64,000 nucleotides of DNA from Caenibius sp964466155 (GCA_964466155.1 CAYXMY010000001.1:3003-67002); one strand, 5' to 3'; numbered from the stretch's first letter, positions 41,935-49,963 are shown. The notes: generated by a model from the sequence alone, not told the origin. Program-made: numbers and translations.

Positions 41935-42858
41935 TCAGGCCGCGCTGGCCATGGGCTGTTGTTGTTCATCGGCGCCGAAGCCGATGCTGAAATCGTGGCC
42001 CCACAGGCTGACCGAAGTGCTTTCGAACACGGTGTGGCGATCCCAATCGACAGTCCGCCCGCCGAACCCGTATTCCAGCGCGAAACCGCCCGGCGTCGCC
42101 ATGTAGAAACTGGTCATGCGGTCGTTGGTGTGCTTGCCCAGCGTCGCCATCATCCGGGTGCCGGCGGCGCGGACGCGGTCCATTGCATGGCCGACTTCGT
42201 CCATCGTCGGCACTTCGACCATCAGATGGACACATCCCGCGGGCACTTCCCCTTGGAACAGGGCAAGCGAATGGTGCCGCGCGTTGCTGCAATGCATGAA
42301 TTCGATGCGCTGCTCCGGCCCTTCCACGCCTTGCGGGCGATGGATCATGAAATCGGCCATGCCGAAGCCCAGCACATCGATCATAAAGGCGCGCGTTTCT
42401 GCGAAGTTCGGCGCGGGCAGCACGACATGGCCATAGCCCATGTCCCCGGTCACGAAACGGGGCACGCCCGCAGGCGACACGAAGCGATCAAAATGCGAGG
42501 TATAGCCCAGCACCAGTTCGTGGCGGTTGCCCGAAGGATCGAGGAACCACACCATATCGACCACGTGGCGCAGGGCGCGCTCTTCAGCCGTCGCAGAGTG
42601 GCACACCACGCCTTTCCGCTTCAGTTCGGCCAGCGCGGCGGCAAATTGCGCTTCGGTCCGGATTTCCCAGCCGCTGGCGAAGTAACGGTCCTGCCCATCC
42701 TGCCGGATGAACAGCCGCCCCGCCCGCTCGTCCATGCGGAGCGAGAGACCGCCGGGCGCAGAGTGCGCGGAAAAGCCGGCCACATCCTCGCCGAAGCGTT
42801 CCCACGCGGTGGGATCGGCGGCGTTGATGACGCTGTAAGCCAGTGCCGCAATTTCCAT
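41935..42858 (-). CDS. Type I extradiol dioxygenase, HsaC/BphC-like
   Basis: The product has 307 residues with two VOC modules. Metal ligands His144 (GYGHVVL), His211 (GCVHLMVE) and Glu262 (FALEYGFG) and catalytic His196 (ARHHSLAL), Asp246 and Tyr252 (HTNDRMTSFY) are in place. It should cleave a catechol, such as 3,4-DHSA in the 9,10-seco pathway. It heads a three-gene operon with the HsaA-like and KshA-like genes. The ATG follows AAGGAAGG. The other dioxygenase at 13254-14189 shares the fold but differs clearly in sequence, pointing to separate substrates. Confidence 0.88.
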   Translation of the reverse strand: MEIAALAYSVINAADPTAWERFGEDVAGFSAHSAPGGLSLRMDERAGRLFIRQDGQDRYFASGWEIRTEAQFAAALAELKRKGVVCHSATAEERALRHVVDMVWFLDPSGNRHELVLGYTSHFDRFVSPAGVPRFVTGDMGYGHVVLPAPNFAETRAFMIDVLGFGMADFMIHRPQGVEGPEQRIEFMHCSNARHHSLALFQGEVPAGCVHLMVEVPTMDEVGHAMDRVRAAGTRMMATLGKHTNDRMTSFYMATPGGFALEYGFGGRTVDWDRHTVFESTSVSLWGHDFSIGFGADEQQQPMASAA

Positions 42859-42990
42859 GACGCAACCTTCCTTGCGAAACCATGGAAGGCATCATGACCT
42901 GCGAGCGGCAGCGTGAAATTGACTTATATCAAACTGCTCCGGGGATCGAGCAACGAATACGCCATATTGCATCAATAAAAATCTGGATAT

Positions 42991-43020
42991 TGCGTATAAT
43001 GTCAGCATTATTTCTACGCA
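42991..43020. promoter_or_regulatory. Operator-like dyad TGCGTA-N18-TACGCA (site B)
   Basis: A perfect 6-bp inverted pair with an 18-bp spacer that itself contains a weaker inner dyad (ATAATG with CATTAT). It lies in the 189-bp gap between the HsaC-like operon start and the end of the double-TetR gene, about 130-160 bp before the dioxygenase ATG. Site A (28899-28928) has the same arms and spacing, which suggests one regulator for both operons. Confidence 0.55.
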
Positions 43021-43047
43021 AATATCCTTCCTTGGCGCTAACCAGCG

Positions 43048-44397
43048 CTACAAGGCGGCCGCAAATCCACGCAGGAAGATCGTAGCCGCGCGCCGTGCCG
43101 CGTCAGCCATTTCGACGGGGCCGAGCGCCCTGCCCGCCGCGATTACCCGGGTTCCCTTGAAAGCCAACACCAGCGCCTGACGCGCATACCATGGCCGGTC
43201 GTGCACTCGCACTTTGCCCGCATCCTCCAGGCTGTCGAGCCATGCCGTCAGCGGGGCGAGCCACGGATTGCGCAGGATTGCATAGACATCGCGCGCCAGT
43301 TCGGAATCGCGCCGCATTTCGGCGATGACCGTGCGATGCAACAGGATCGAATCGGCGCTGCCAAGCACCTGCAGGCTCGCCTGAAGGAATTGCGCCAGGG
43401 CTTCCTCCGCCGCGTCCCCCGTTGGCAGCGGCGGTGGCACGGCATCGGCCAACCGGTAAGCCATTGCCCGCATAGCCGCACCGAAAAGCCCCGCCTTGTT
43501 GCCGAAATGGCGATAGAGCGTGCCGCGCCCGACGGCAGCCTCCGCCCCGATCAGATCGAGACTGGCGCCCTGATAGCCGTTTTCGAGAAAATGCGTGGCC
43601 GCCACGCCGAGCAGCTTCGCGATATGCGCGGGCGGCTCGTCTCCGGCAGGCGGGGCGGCGGGCACGGGAAAACACTCCCCCCCTCTATCGTCCATGGCAA
43701 GGATGCCATGCCCAAACAGTTTCGCCACCCGCCGCGCGGCAACATCGCGCTGCGCCGGGGGCGGGCTGGGAAAGCCCATCAGCAAAGCCGGGCTTTCAGA
43801 CGACAGCGATCCGAACAGAGTCGCAAAATCGAGCGGTACATGGGCGCTCTCGCCATGCGCTTCGGCGATCTTCTGCAGCAGAGCGCGGATCGGCTCCAGC
43901 CTGTCCGACTGCGCATCGTGCATGCTTTCCGCGAAATCGGGCATCAGCCGCGCGATGCTGATCGTAACCCATGCCGCACTGAGGAAACCGCCATCGACCG
44001 CCGCATCGAGAATGGCGCGGGAAAAGAACGCCAGCCCATCGTCCGCCGCGCGGGCGTCCACCGGCTGCGCATTCACCCGTGCGGTGAATTCAGTGCCCAG
44101 TTCTTCGGCAGCGGCGCGGAACAGCGCCTCCTTGTCCGGGAAATAGCGATAGATCGTTTCCTTGCTGACGCCTGATGCACGCGCAATCGCATCGATGCTC
44201 ACCGCATCGAAACCGCCCGCGACAAATTCGGCCCGGGCCACGGCAAGCAAATGGCGCACGCGGGCCGATTGCTGCGGGGGCCGTGTGGCGCGGGATTCGG
44301 GATCTTCCAAAGCGATGGTCGCCTCCATCACACGGGCTATAGCAGACCCGCACCCGGTTGCGACCCGCCCGCACCGCTCCATCAACAGCCTATCCAT
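43048..44397 (-). CDS. Double TetR-family regulator: two TetR units on one chain
   Basis: The product has about 449 residues, roughly twice the normal TetR length. The first DNA-binding unit contains VSIDAIARASGVSKETIYRYFPDKEALF (near 65-95); after about 150 helical residues a second one contains ASLDLIGAEAAVGRGTLYRHFGNKAGLF (near 275-305), followed by its own C-terminal domain. Each half would normally be one subunit of a dimer, so the protein could act as a built-in dimer or bind two operators. The start is uncertain: ATG 44397 or ATG 44328; neither has a good ribosome site. A perfect palindrome lies 31 bp upstream at 44428-44454, so autoregulation and control of the divergent Coq4-like gene are likely. 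Confidence 0.8.
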   Translation of the reverse strand: MDRLLMERCGRVATGCGSAIARVMEATIALEDPESRATRPPQQSARVRHLLAVARAEFVAGGFDAVSIDAIARASGVSKETIYRYFPDKEALFRAAAEELGTEFTARVNAQPVDARAADDGLAFFSRAILDAAVDGGFLSAAWVTISIARLMPDFAESMHDAQSDRLEPIRALLQKIAEAHGESAHVPLDFATLFGSLSSESPALLMGFPSPPPAQRDVAARRVAKLFGHGILAMDDRGGECFPVPAAPPAGDEPPAHIAKLLGVAATHFLENGYQGASLDLIGAEAAVGRGTLYRHFGNKAGLFGAAMRAMAYRLADAVPPPLPTGDAAEEALAQFLQASLQVLGSADSILLHRTVIAEMRRDSELARDVYAILRNPWLAPLTAWLDSLEDAGKVRVHDRPWYARQALVLAFKGTRVIAAGRALGPVEMADAARRAATIFLRGFAAAL

Positions 44398-44419
44398 AGC
44401 CAAGCGCGCCGCAGATGTC

Positions 44420-44454
44420 TTGACAAAAATCGAACGGTTTGATACCGTTCGATT
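44420..44454. promoter_or_regulatory. Promoter with perfect TetR-type operator
   Basis: TTGACA (44420-44425) is a consensus -35 on the plus strand. AATCGAACGGT (44428-44438) and ACCGTTCGATT (44444-44454) are perfect 11-bp inverted arms with a 5-bp spacer, covering the region between -35 and -10. The site lies between the double-TetR gene (leftward) and the second Coq4-like gene (rightward). A repressor bound here would block the rightward promoter and probably the regulator's own. Confidence 0.75.
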
Positions 44455-44648
44455 GCAAGGCCGATGAAGTCAGACGGCAAATGGGCGCGATAGCCAGACC
44501 GAACCCCGATATCGCAGGTGGGAAACGGTGGCGTTATCGCATATCCTTGCCGCACGGCTGACCGCATCGTTCGACCGGCGCCCCGCGCACAGGCTTTCGG
44601 GCCAAGCCGGGCAGCGCCGCGATTGCGCAAGTTTCGGGAGAGTATTCA

Positions 44649-45500
44649 ATGGCCGATGATATACCTTATCTGTTTCGCGGCGTGATGCCGGTGGAAACGC
44701 CCAGCAGCGTGCTGGTGTCGTCTTCCAAGTATCTCAACAATCCGCGTCTGCGCGAATGGCTGGCGATGATCCTCCTGCGCCGGAACGGGCCGGACATGCC
44801 CCCGCCCGCGGAAATGTACGAGTTCATGAGCATTCTCGACGAACTGCGCGATTATGACCGGATCGAGCAGATGATCGCGGACGAGCGCAAGGTGAACCCA
44901 GAATTCGACGCGTGGTTCGCTGAAGGATTCCATTCCACTTACGCCATCGAAGATTTCAGGCAGTACGATCCCGGCTCGCTCGGCGGTATTTTCTACACCT
45001 GGATCACCGAAGGCGATTACGAAATCCAGATCACCCCGTGGCAGGAGCCCAAGACCCAGCTTGAATTCTACAATCTGCGCGCCGGGCAAACGCACGATTT
45101 CGAGCACATCCTGACTGGCGGCGGCTTCAATTTCATGGGCGAACTGGTGCCCTACTGGTATCGTCTGACCAACATTTTCAAACACATCAAGGACCCGGAA
45201 CTGGCGGCCGAACTGTGCACGATCTACATTTTCGGATCGCTGCGCTACACCGTGCGTACCATCCTCCACTACCCTCAGGTATGGATGACAGCGGTCAAAT
45301 GTATCGAACAGGGGATGAAAGTGGGCCAGGCCAGCGATGCCCTGTTCATGAAGAAGCTCGAACCGGCTTTCCACCTGCCGCTGGAAGAAGCGCGGGCGGC
45401 ACTCGGCGTGCGCGAAGCGGTCTTCCTCGACACGCATGACGAAGGCATGTTCTGGGCGACGGACGGTAAGCAACAACTTCTACGGGAGGCAGCCGAATAA
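44649..45500 (+). CDS. Coq4-like metal-binding protein (module 2)
   Basis: The product has 283 residues. HDxxHx11E is intact: His149, Asp150, His153, Glu165 (THDFEHILTGGG to MGE). SSSKYLN at 24-30 and the region around the metal site match the first Coq4-like protein, but overall the two differ widely, so this is not a recent copy. GGGAG precedes the ATG. The leader of 195 bp from the operator to the ATG contains no other gene. The stop overlaps the ATG of the amidohydrolase (TAATG), so the two products are made together. Function unknown; oxidative decarboxylation or hydroxylation of a ring compound is the best guess from the family. Confidence 0.72.
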   Translation: MADDIPYLFRGVMPVETPSSVLVSSSKYLNNPRLREWLAMILLRRNGPDMPPPAEMYEFMSILDELRDYDRIEQMIADERKVNPEFDAWFAEGFHSTYAIEDFRQYDPGSLGGIFYTWITEGDYEIQITPWQEPKTQLEFYNLRAGQTHDFEHILTGGGFNFMGELVPYWYRLTNIFKHIKDPELAAELCTIYIFGSLRYTVRTILHYPQVWMTAVKCIEQGMKVGQASDALFMKKLEPAFHLPLEEARAALGVREAVFLDTHDEGMFWATDGKQQLLREAAE

Positions 45501-47251
45501 TGACACGGTGCGATATTCTGATCCGCGGCGGCACGATCGTCGATGGCAGCGGCAATGAACCCTTCGTCGGCGATCTCGCCATCACGGGCGACACCATCGC
45601 CTGGATGGGCGCCGCCTATCAGGGCGAAGCGAATGAAGTGATCGATGCCGCGGGCCTGACCGTCACCCCCGGCTTTGTCGACATCCACACCCACTACGAT
45701 GGGCAGGCGGCATGGTCGGACGAATTGTCCCCCTCCTCCTCCCATGGGGTGACGACAGTCGTCACCGGCAATTGCGGTGTCGGCTTTGCCCCCTGCCGCA
45801 CCGAAGACCATGACCGGCTGATCCGGGTGATGGAAGGCGTGGAAGACATTCCCGGCGTCGTCATGGCCGAAGGGCTGGACTGGGCCTGGGAAACTTTCCC
45901 CGAATACCTCGATGCCCTGGCCGCCCGCCCGCGCGATATCGATGTGGCGGCGCTGCTGCCGCACAGCCCCTTGCGCGTCTATGCCATGGGCGAACGCGGG
46001 GCCAACCGCGAACCGGCAACGCCGGACGATATGGACCGGATGTACGATCTGGCGCGTGAAGCGCTGGATGCGGGCGCTATCGGCTTCGCCACTTCGCGCC
46101 TGCTGCTTCACCGCACCAAGGCTGGGGAGAACATCCCCAGCTTCGCCGCGGACGATGCCGAACTCAAAGCCATTACGGCGGCCATGCGCGATACGGGCAA
46201 AGGCGTGCTGCAGATGGTGCTCGATTCCCCGTTCCAGAGCTGGAGCGACGAACTGGCCCACCTGATCGCGATCGCCGAAAGCTGCGGCCGCCCGGCGACA
46301 TTCACGCTCGGCACCTCGAACCATGGGGAGCCGGTGTTCCGCGATGCCCTGCGCATCGTGGAAGAAGCCAACGCGCGCGGCCTGTCCATCACGCCGCAGA
46401 TCCTCCCGCGCCCAGTGGGGATGATCGGCGGATTCGATCTGTCGACGCATCCGTTCTGCCTGTGCCCCAGCTACATCGCGATTGCCCGGCTGCCGCTGGA
46501 CGAACAGCTTCCCCATCTGCGCGATCCGGAGTTCCGCGCCCGGTTGATTGCCGAACAACCGCAGGAAAACCATTCGCTGGCGATGATGACGCGCAACTGG
46601 GACTGGATCTTCCCGTTTGCGGGCGAGCCCAATTACGAACCCCCGGTAGAAACCAGCGTGGGCGCGCAAGCTCGCGCGCAAGGCCGGACACCGGAAGAGG
46701 TGGCCTACGATCTGCTGATGAACGGCGGCGACGGGCGCGGCATGCTCTACAACGCGCTGGGCAATTACTATCAGGGCAAGTTCGACGCGCTGTACGAACT
46801 GATGACGCATCCCGATACGGTGATGGGCCTGGGCGATGGCGGCGCGCATTATGCCGCGATCTGCGATGCCAGCTATCCCACCTTCCTGTTGACCTACTGG
46901 GTCCGAGATCGGGATGGTCCGCGCCTCACGCTGCCGCAGGCGGTCCGCGCCTTGACCGCGCGCCCGGCCGAGACAGTCGGCCTTGAAGATCGCGGGCTTC
47001 TGGCGCCCGGCTACAAGGCGGATGTCAACGTGATCGATCCGGCGGGCATGAAACTGCATCTGCCGATGATCCGCCGCGATCTGCCCACCGGTGAGCGCAG
47101 GCTCGACCAGGCAGCCACCGGCTATGTCGCCACGATCTGTTCCGGCACGGTCATTCGCCGGGGCGACCAGCCGACCGGCGCACGACCGGGCCGTGTGGTC
47201 CGTGGCAATCAGGCCGCACCGCAAGATAACACCGCACTGGAACCGGCCTGA
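45500..47251 (+). CDS. N-acyl-D-amino-acid deacylase-like amidohydrolase (module 2)
   Basis: The product has 583 residues. DIHTHYD gives His63 and His65, GNCGVGFAP gives Cys92, and GLGDGGAHYA supplies the late Asp. All match the D-aminoacylase type of binuclear or mononuclear zinc amidohydrolase, as in module 1. A central region with NWDWIFPFAGEP and the C-terminal PGYKADVNVID strand complete the fold. Translational coupling to the Coq4-like gene, repeated in module 1 with opposite order, argues that the two proteins act on the same compound. The substrate is unknown; amides, lactams, lactones or activated cyclic ketones are possible. Confidence 0.8.
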   Translation: MTRCDILIRGGTIVDGSGNEPFVGDLAITGDTIAWMGAAYQGEANEVIDAAGLTVTPGFVDIHTHYDGQAAWSDELSPSSSHGVTTVVTGNCGVGFAPCRTEDHDRLIRVMEGVEDIPGVVMAEGLDWAWETFPEYLDALAARPRDIDVAALLPHSPLRVYAMGERGANREPATPDDMDRMYDLAREALDAGAIGFATSRLLLHRTKAGENIPSFAADDAELKAITAAMRDTGKGVLQMVLDSPFQSWSDELAHLIAIAESCGRPATFTLGTSNHGEPVFRDALRIVEEANARGLSITPQILPRPVGMIGGFDLSTHPFCLCPSYIAIARLPLDEQLPHLRDPEFRARLIAEQPQENHSLAMMTRNWDWIFPFAGEPNYEPPVETSVGAQARAQGRTPEEVAYDLLMNGGDGRGMLYNALGNYYQGKFDALYELMTHPDTVMGLGDGGAHYAAICDASYPTFLLTYWVRDRDGPRLTLPQAVRALTARPAETVGLEDRGLLAPGYKADVNVIDPAGMKLHLPMIRRDLPTGERRLDQAATGYVATICSGTVIRRGDQPTGARPGRVVRGNQAAPQDNTALEPA

Positions 47252-47260
47252 GCCTGAAAT

Positions 47261-47299
47261 CCCTTGCGGGGCGGTTTCGCACCGTTCCGCAAGGGTTTT
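47261..47299 (+). terminator. Strong intrinsic terminator after module 2
   Basis: CCCTTGCGG (47261-47269) pairs with CCGCAAGGG (47287-47295), with inner CGGT/ACCG pairing, then TTTT. It lies 10 bp past the amidohydrolase stop. Confidence 0.85.
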
Positions 47300-47311
47300 C
47301 GCATGCGGCGA

Positions 47312-47830
47312 TCAGGCCGGTTCGGGAACGCCCACCGGTACTTCACCGAACGCCACGTATTTCGGGCTGCCATCCTCGCCCACCACTTCGGTGAACATGG
47401 ATGTCACATAGCTGCGCGTTGCGGCGATGTGCCAGCGGCCATCCTGCTTGCGATAGATATCCTCGTATTCCACGCCCAGCCGCGTGACCGACCGCGTGGC
47501 GAGCAGGATCGTCCGGAAATTGAGCGACCACTTGCCGGTGGCCGTATCCGGGCCGGTCAGCGCGATTTCGCCGTTGGTGGCATGGTGGATGTCATACACG
47601 CCTTCCTGGCAGGCCATCTCCTGATAGACCTTGAGAAATGCCTCGCGATCCGTGAAAACGGGGAAATTCTGATATTCGATACGGATCGGACCGGGGAGGA
47701 ACGTGTCGCGCAGTTCATCCACTTGCTTGAGATCGCAGCACCGCAGATAGCGGGCCTTGAGTTGGCGGATCGCATCGATATCCTCAAGCGCGGTCAGGCG
47801 GACGGCAAGGTCTTCAAGAGTGGCGGGCAT
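47312..47830 (-). CDS. SnoaL-like (NTF2-fold) protein
   Basis: The product has 172 residues. LEDIDAIRQLKARYLRCCDLKQVDEL with a late GRWHIAATRSYVTSMF is the typical SnoaL-like/NTF2 pattern. Members include ketosteroid isomerase-type enzymes, dehydratases and ring-hydroxylating dioxygenase small subunits. ATG 47830 follows GGGAGAAG; a 16-codon upstream extension lacks a site. In a steroid-like island a delta5-3-ketosteroid isomerase or cyclase/dehydratase role is attractive but not shown by a specific residue I can assign with certainty. Confidence 0.7.
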   Translation of the reverse strand: MPATLEDLAVRLTALEDIDAIRQLKARYLRCCDLKQVDELRDTFLPGPIRIEYQNFPVFTDREAFLKVYQEMACQEGVYDIHHATNGEIALTGPDTATGKWSLNFRTILLATRSVTRLGVEYEDIYRKQDGRWHIAATRSYVTSMFTEVVGEDGSPKYVAFGEVPVGVPEPA

Positions 47831-47893
47831 CGTCTTCTCCCATTCGCCGGAATATTCCGGAACAACTGATTTGCACATGAATATCGCGCAATC

Positions 47894-47902
47894 TTCTACG
47901 CA
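47894..47902 (-). promoter_or_regulatory. Half-site TGCGTAGAA upstream of the SnoaL-like gene
   Basis: The same nonamer as at 28899-28907 and 43012-43020, in the same orientation relative to the downstream gene, 64 bp before its ATG. The right arm of the dyad is not clear here (TGTGCA after 19 bases matches 4 of 6 positions). The site lies between divergent genes, the other being the crotonase at 47965. Confidence 0.35.
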
Positions 47903-47964
47903 TATAAAAGTTCATACTGCATGATATTTACCAAATGCGCCACAACCGGGAAACAGGAAACGCG

Positions 47965-48846
47965 ATGAGCCAGTATAACACGATCCGCTACGAAACCGAT
48001 GACGGCTTGCTGCGGCTGACACTCAACCGCCCGGACAATCTCAACGCCTTCACGGTCGAAATGGCCGACGAACTGGAAGACGCCTATCGCCGGGCCAATG
48101 GCGACGATGCCGTGCGGGCGATTGTCGTCACCGGGGAAGGCAAGGCGTTCTGCGCGGGGATGGACCTGTCCACCGGCGGCAATGTCTTCGGGCTCGACGA
48201 AAGCCAGTCCCCCACGCTGGCGGACTTGCAGGAACGGCCGGTGCGAGAGGCGATTGAACGCGGCGTGCGCGATACCGGCGGGCGCGTGGCGCTGGCGATG
48301 TACGATTGCCTCAAGCCCATCGTCGGCGCGATCAACGGCGCGGCGGTGGGCATCGGCGCCACGATGACACTGCCGATGGATTTCCGCCTTGCCTCCGACC
48401 GGGCGCGGATCGGCTTCGTCTTCGGTCGGCTGGGGATCACACCGGAAGCCTGCTCCACCTGGTTCCTGCCGCGCATCGTCGGCATGCAGCAGGCGCTCGA
48501 ATGGCTGTACAAGGCCGATATCTTCGATGCTGCCGAAGCGCTGGACAAGGGGCTGGTCCGCTCCGTCCACGCGCCGGACGATCTGGTCGATGCAGCATGC
48601 GCGTTCGCCCGCTCGCTGGTGGCCGACCGCTCGCCTGTCAGCATCGGCTTGATCCGCCAGATGATGATGCACAACCCCGCCCAGCCCCACCCGCGCGCCG
48701 CGCATGACGTGGAATCGCTGGCGATGTTCTATTCCAGCATCGGCGATGGGAAGGAAGGCGTGCAGGCCTTTCTGGAAAAGCGCGCACCCGCGTTTTCCGG
48801 CAAGGCGTCCGCCATGCCGCCATTCTATCCCTGGCACGAAGACTGA
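47965..48846 (+). CDS. Enoyl-CoA hydratase/isomerase (crotonase) 3
   Basis: The product has 293 residues: LTLNRPDNLNAFTVEM, VTGEGKAFCAGMDLS, NGAAVGIGATMTLPMDFRLAS, and FGRLGITPEACSTWFLPR with the Glu of the hydratase site. ATG 47965 is chosen for AGGAAA; a ten-codon extension upstream has no such site. It is divergent from the SnoaL-like gene and is the last clear catabolic gene of the island. Typical of acyl-CoA hydratases acting on fatty or cyclic acyl chains. Confidence 0.85.
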   Translation: MSQYNTIRYETDDGLLRLTLNRPDNLNAFTVEMADELEDAYRRANGDDAVRAIVVTGEGKAFCAGMDLSTGGNVFGLDESQSPTLADLQERPVREAIERGVRDTGGRVALAMYDCLKPIVGAINGAAVGIGATMTLPMDFRLASDRARIGFVFGRLGITPEACSTWFLPRIVGMQQALEWLYKADIFDAAEALDKGLVRSVHAPDDLVDAACAFARSLVADRSPVSIGLIRQMMMHNPAQPHPRAAHDVESLAMFYSSIGDGKEGVQAFLEKRAPAFSGKASAMPPFYPWHED

Positions 48847-48889
48847 TACACGCTGACGGAAGGCACGACCGCAAGGCCACGCCTGTGGG

Positions 48890-49963
48890 CTAGGCGGGAG
48901 TCCGCTGCCGCTGCTCGGTCGCCATGCTCCAGACCGCCATGAACAGCGCGGCAATCATCGGCCCGACAATGAACCCGTTGAGGCCGAAGATGCTCAGGCC
49001 CGACAGCGTCGCGATCAGGACCACGAAATCGGGCATCCGCGTGTCCTTGCCGACGAGAATCGGGCGCAGGAGATTGTCCACCATGCCGATCACGAACAGG
49101 CCGCATACCGTCAGGATCACCCCTTCGGTAACCGAACCCGTCACCAGCAGATAGACCGCCACCGGCACCCACACGGCCCCCGTACCGACCGCCGGAACGA
49201 GCGAGAAGAAGCCCATCAGCACGCCCCACAGCAGCGCGCCCTCTATCCCCAGTGCCCAGAAGATCGTCCCGCCCAGCACGCCCTGCACGATGGCGACAAC
49301 CACCGTCCCTTTCATCGTGGCGCGCACCACGACCACGAAATGATGCAGCAGGGCATCGCGTTCGGCACTGCGCAGCGGGATCGCGGGGAGAATCTTGCGC
49401 CCCAGGGTATCCCCGTCCCGCAACAGGAAGAACGTAAGGTAAAGCATGACACCCAGGGAGGCGACGAACTTGAGCGCCCCCTGCCCGATATTCAGCGCCC
49501 GCGTTGCGAGGGCCTGCACCCCGCTGGCGATACCGCCGCCAAACATATCTCTCAGCGAATCGATATCGCTGATATCAACCGCGTTGACCGCGTGCCGTGC
49601 CCAGGCGGGCAGCGAGGCAATGAAGTGCTGCGCCATCCCGGCGATATCGACCTGTCCGGCTTCGAATTTGGCGTAGATCGACAGCCCTTCCTGCACCAGC
49701 GCCGCACCGAGCAGGATGGCAGGCACGATAACGAGCGCAACGATCAATAGCAGCGTCAGCCCAGTCGCCAGATTCCTCTTGCCACCAAGCCAGCGGATCA
49801 TCCGTGAATTGAGCGGATCGAACAAGATAGCGACCACGACACCCCAGAGGATGGCACCGAAATAGGGCGCGATCAGCAGGGCAAAACCGATGGTGACCAG
49901 AATGAGGACGATCAGAAAGCCCCCGTCTTCCAGCCTGAATTTGCGCGGTTCGCCTCCGTTCAT
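48890..49963 (-). CDS. AI-2E-family (PerM-like) membrane transporter
   Basis: The product has 357 residues with seven to eight hydrophobic segments, beginning with FLIVLILVTIGFALLIAPYFGAILWGVVVAILF. A long soluble loop lies after the third segment (YAKFEAGQ), followed by conserved-looking GLFVIGMVDNLLRPIL and LSIFGLNGFIVGPMIAALF. This is the AI-2 exporter/PerM family, whose members include putative permeases and sodium/proton antiporters. It begins the core-genome part of the window and has no visible link to the catabolic genes. Confidence 0.85.
   Translation of the reverse strand: MNGGEPRKFRLEDGGFLIVLILVTIGFALLIAPYFGAILWGVVVAILFDPLNSRMIRWLGGKRNLATGLTLLLIVALVIVPAILLGAALVQEGLSIYAKFEAGQVDIAGMAQHFIASLPAWARHAVNAVDISDIDSLRDMFGGGIASGVQALATRALNIGQGALKFVASLGVMLYLTFFLLRDGDTLGRKILPAIPLRSAERDALLHHFVVVVRATMKGTVVVAIVQGVLGGTIFWALGIEGALLWGVLMGFFSLVPAVGTGAVWVPVAVYLLVTGSVTEGVILTVCGLFVIGMVDNLLRPILVGKDTRMPDFVVLIATLSGLSIFGLNGFIVGPMIAALFMAVWSMATEQRQRTPA

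Noticed and set aside
45275..47224. 649-residue leftward open frame opposite the second amidohydrolase gene
   Set aside because: Shadow frame; the plus strand has metal-site motifs and a coupled start.
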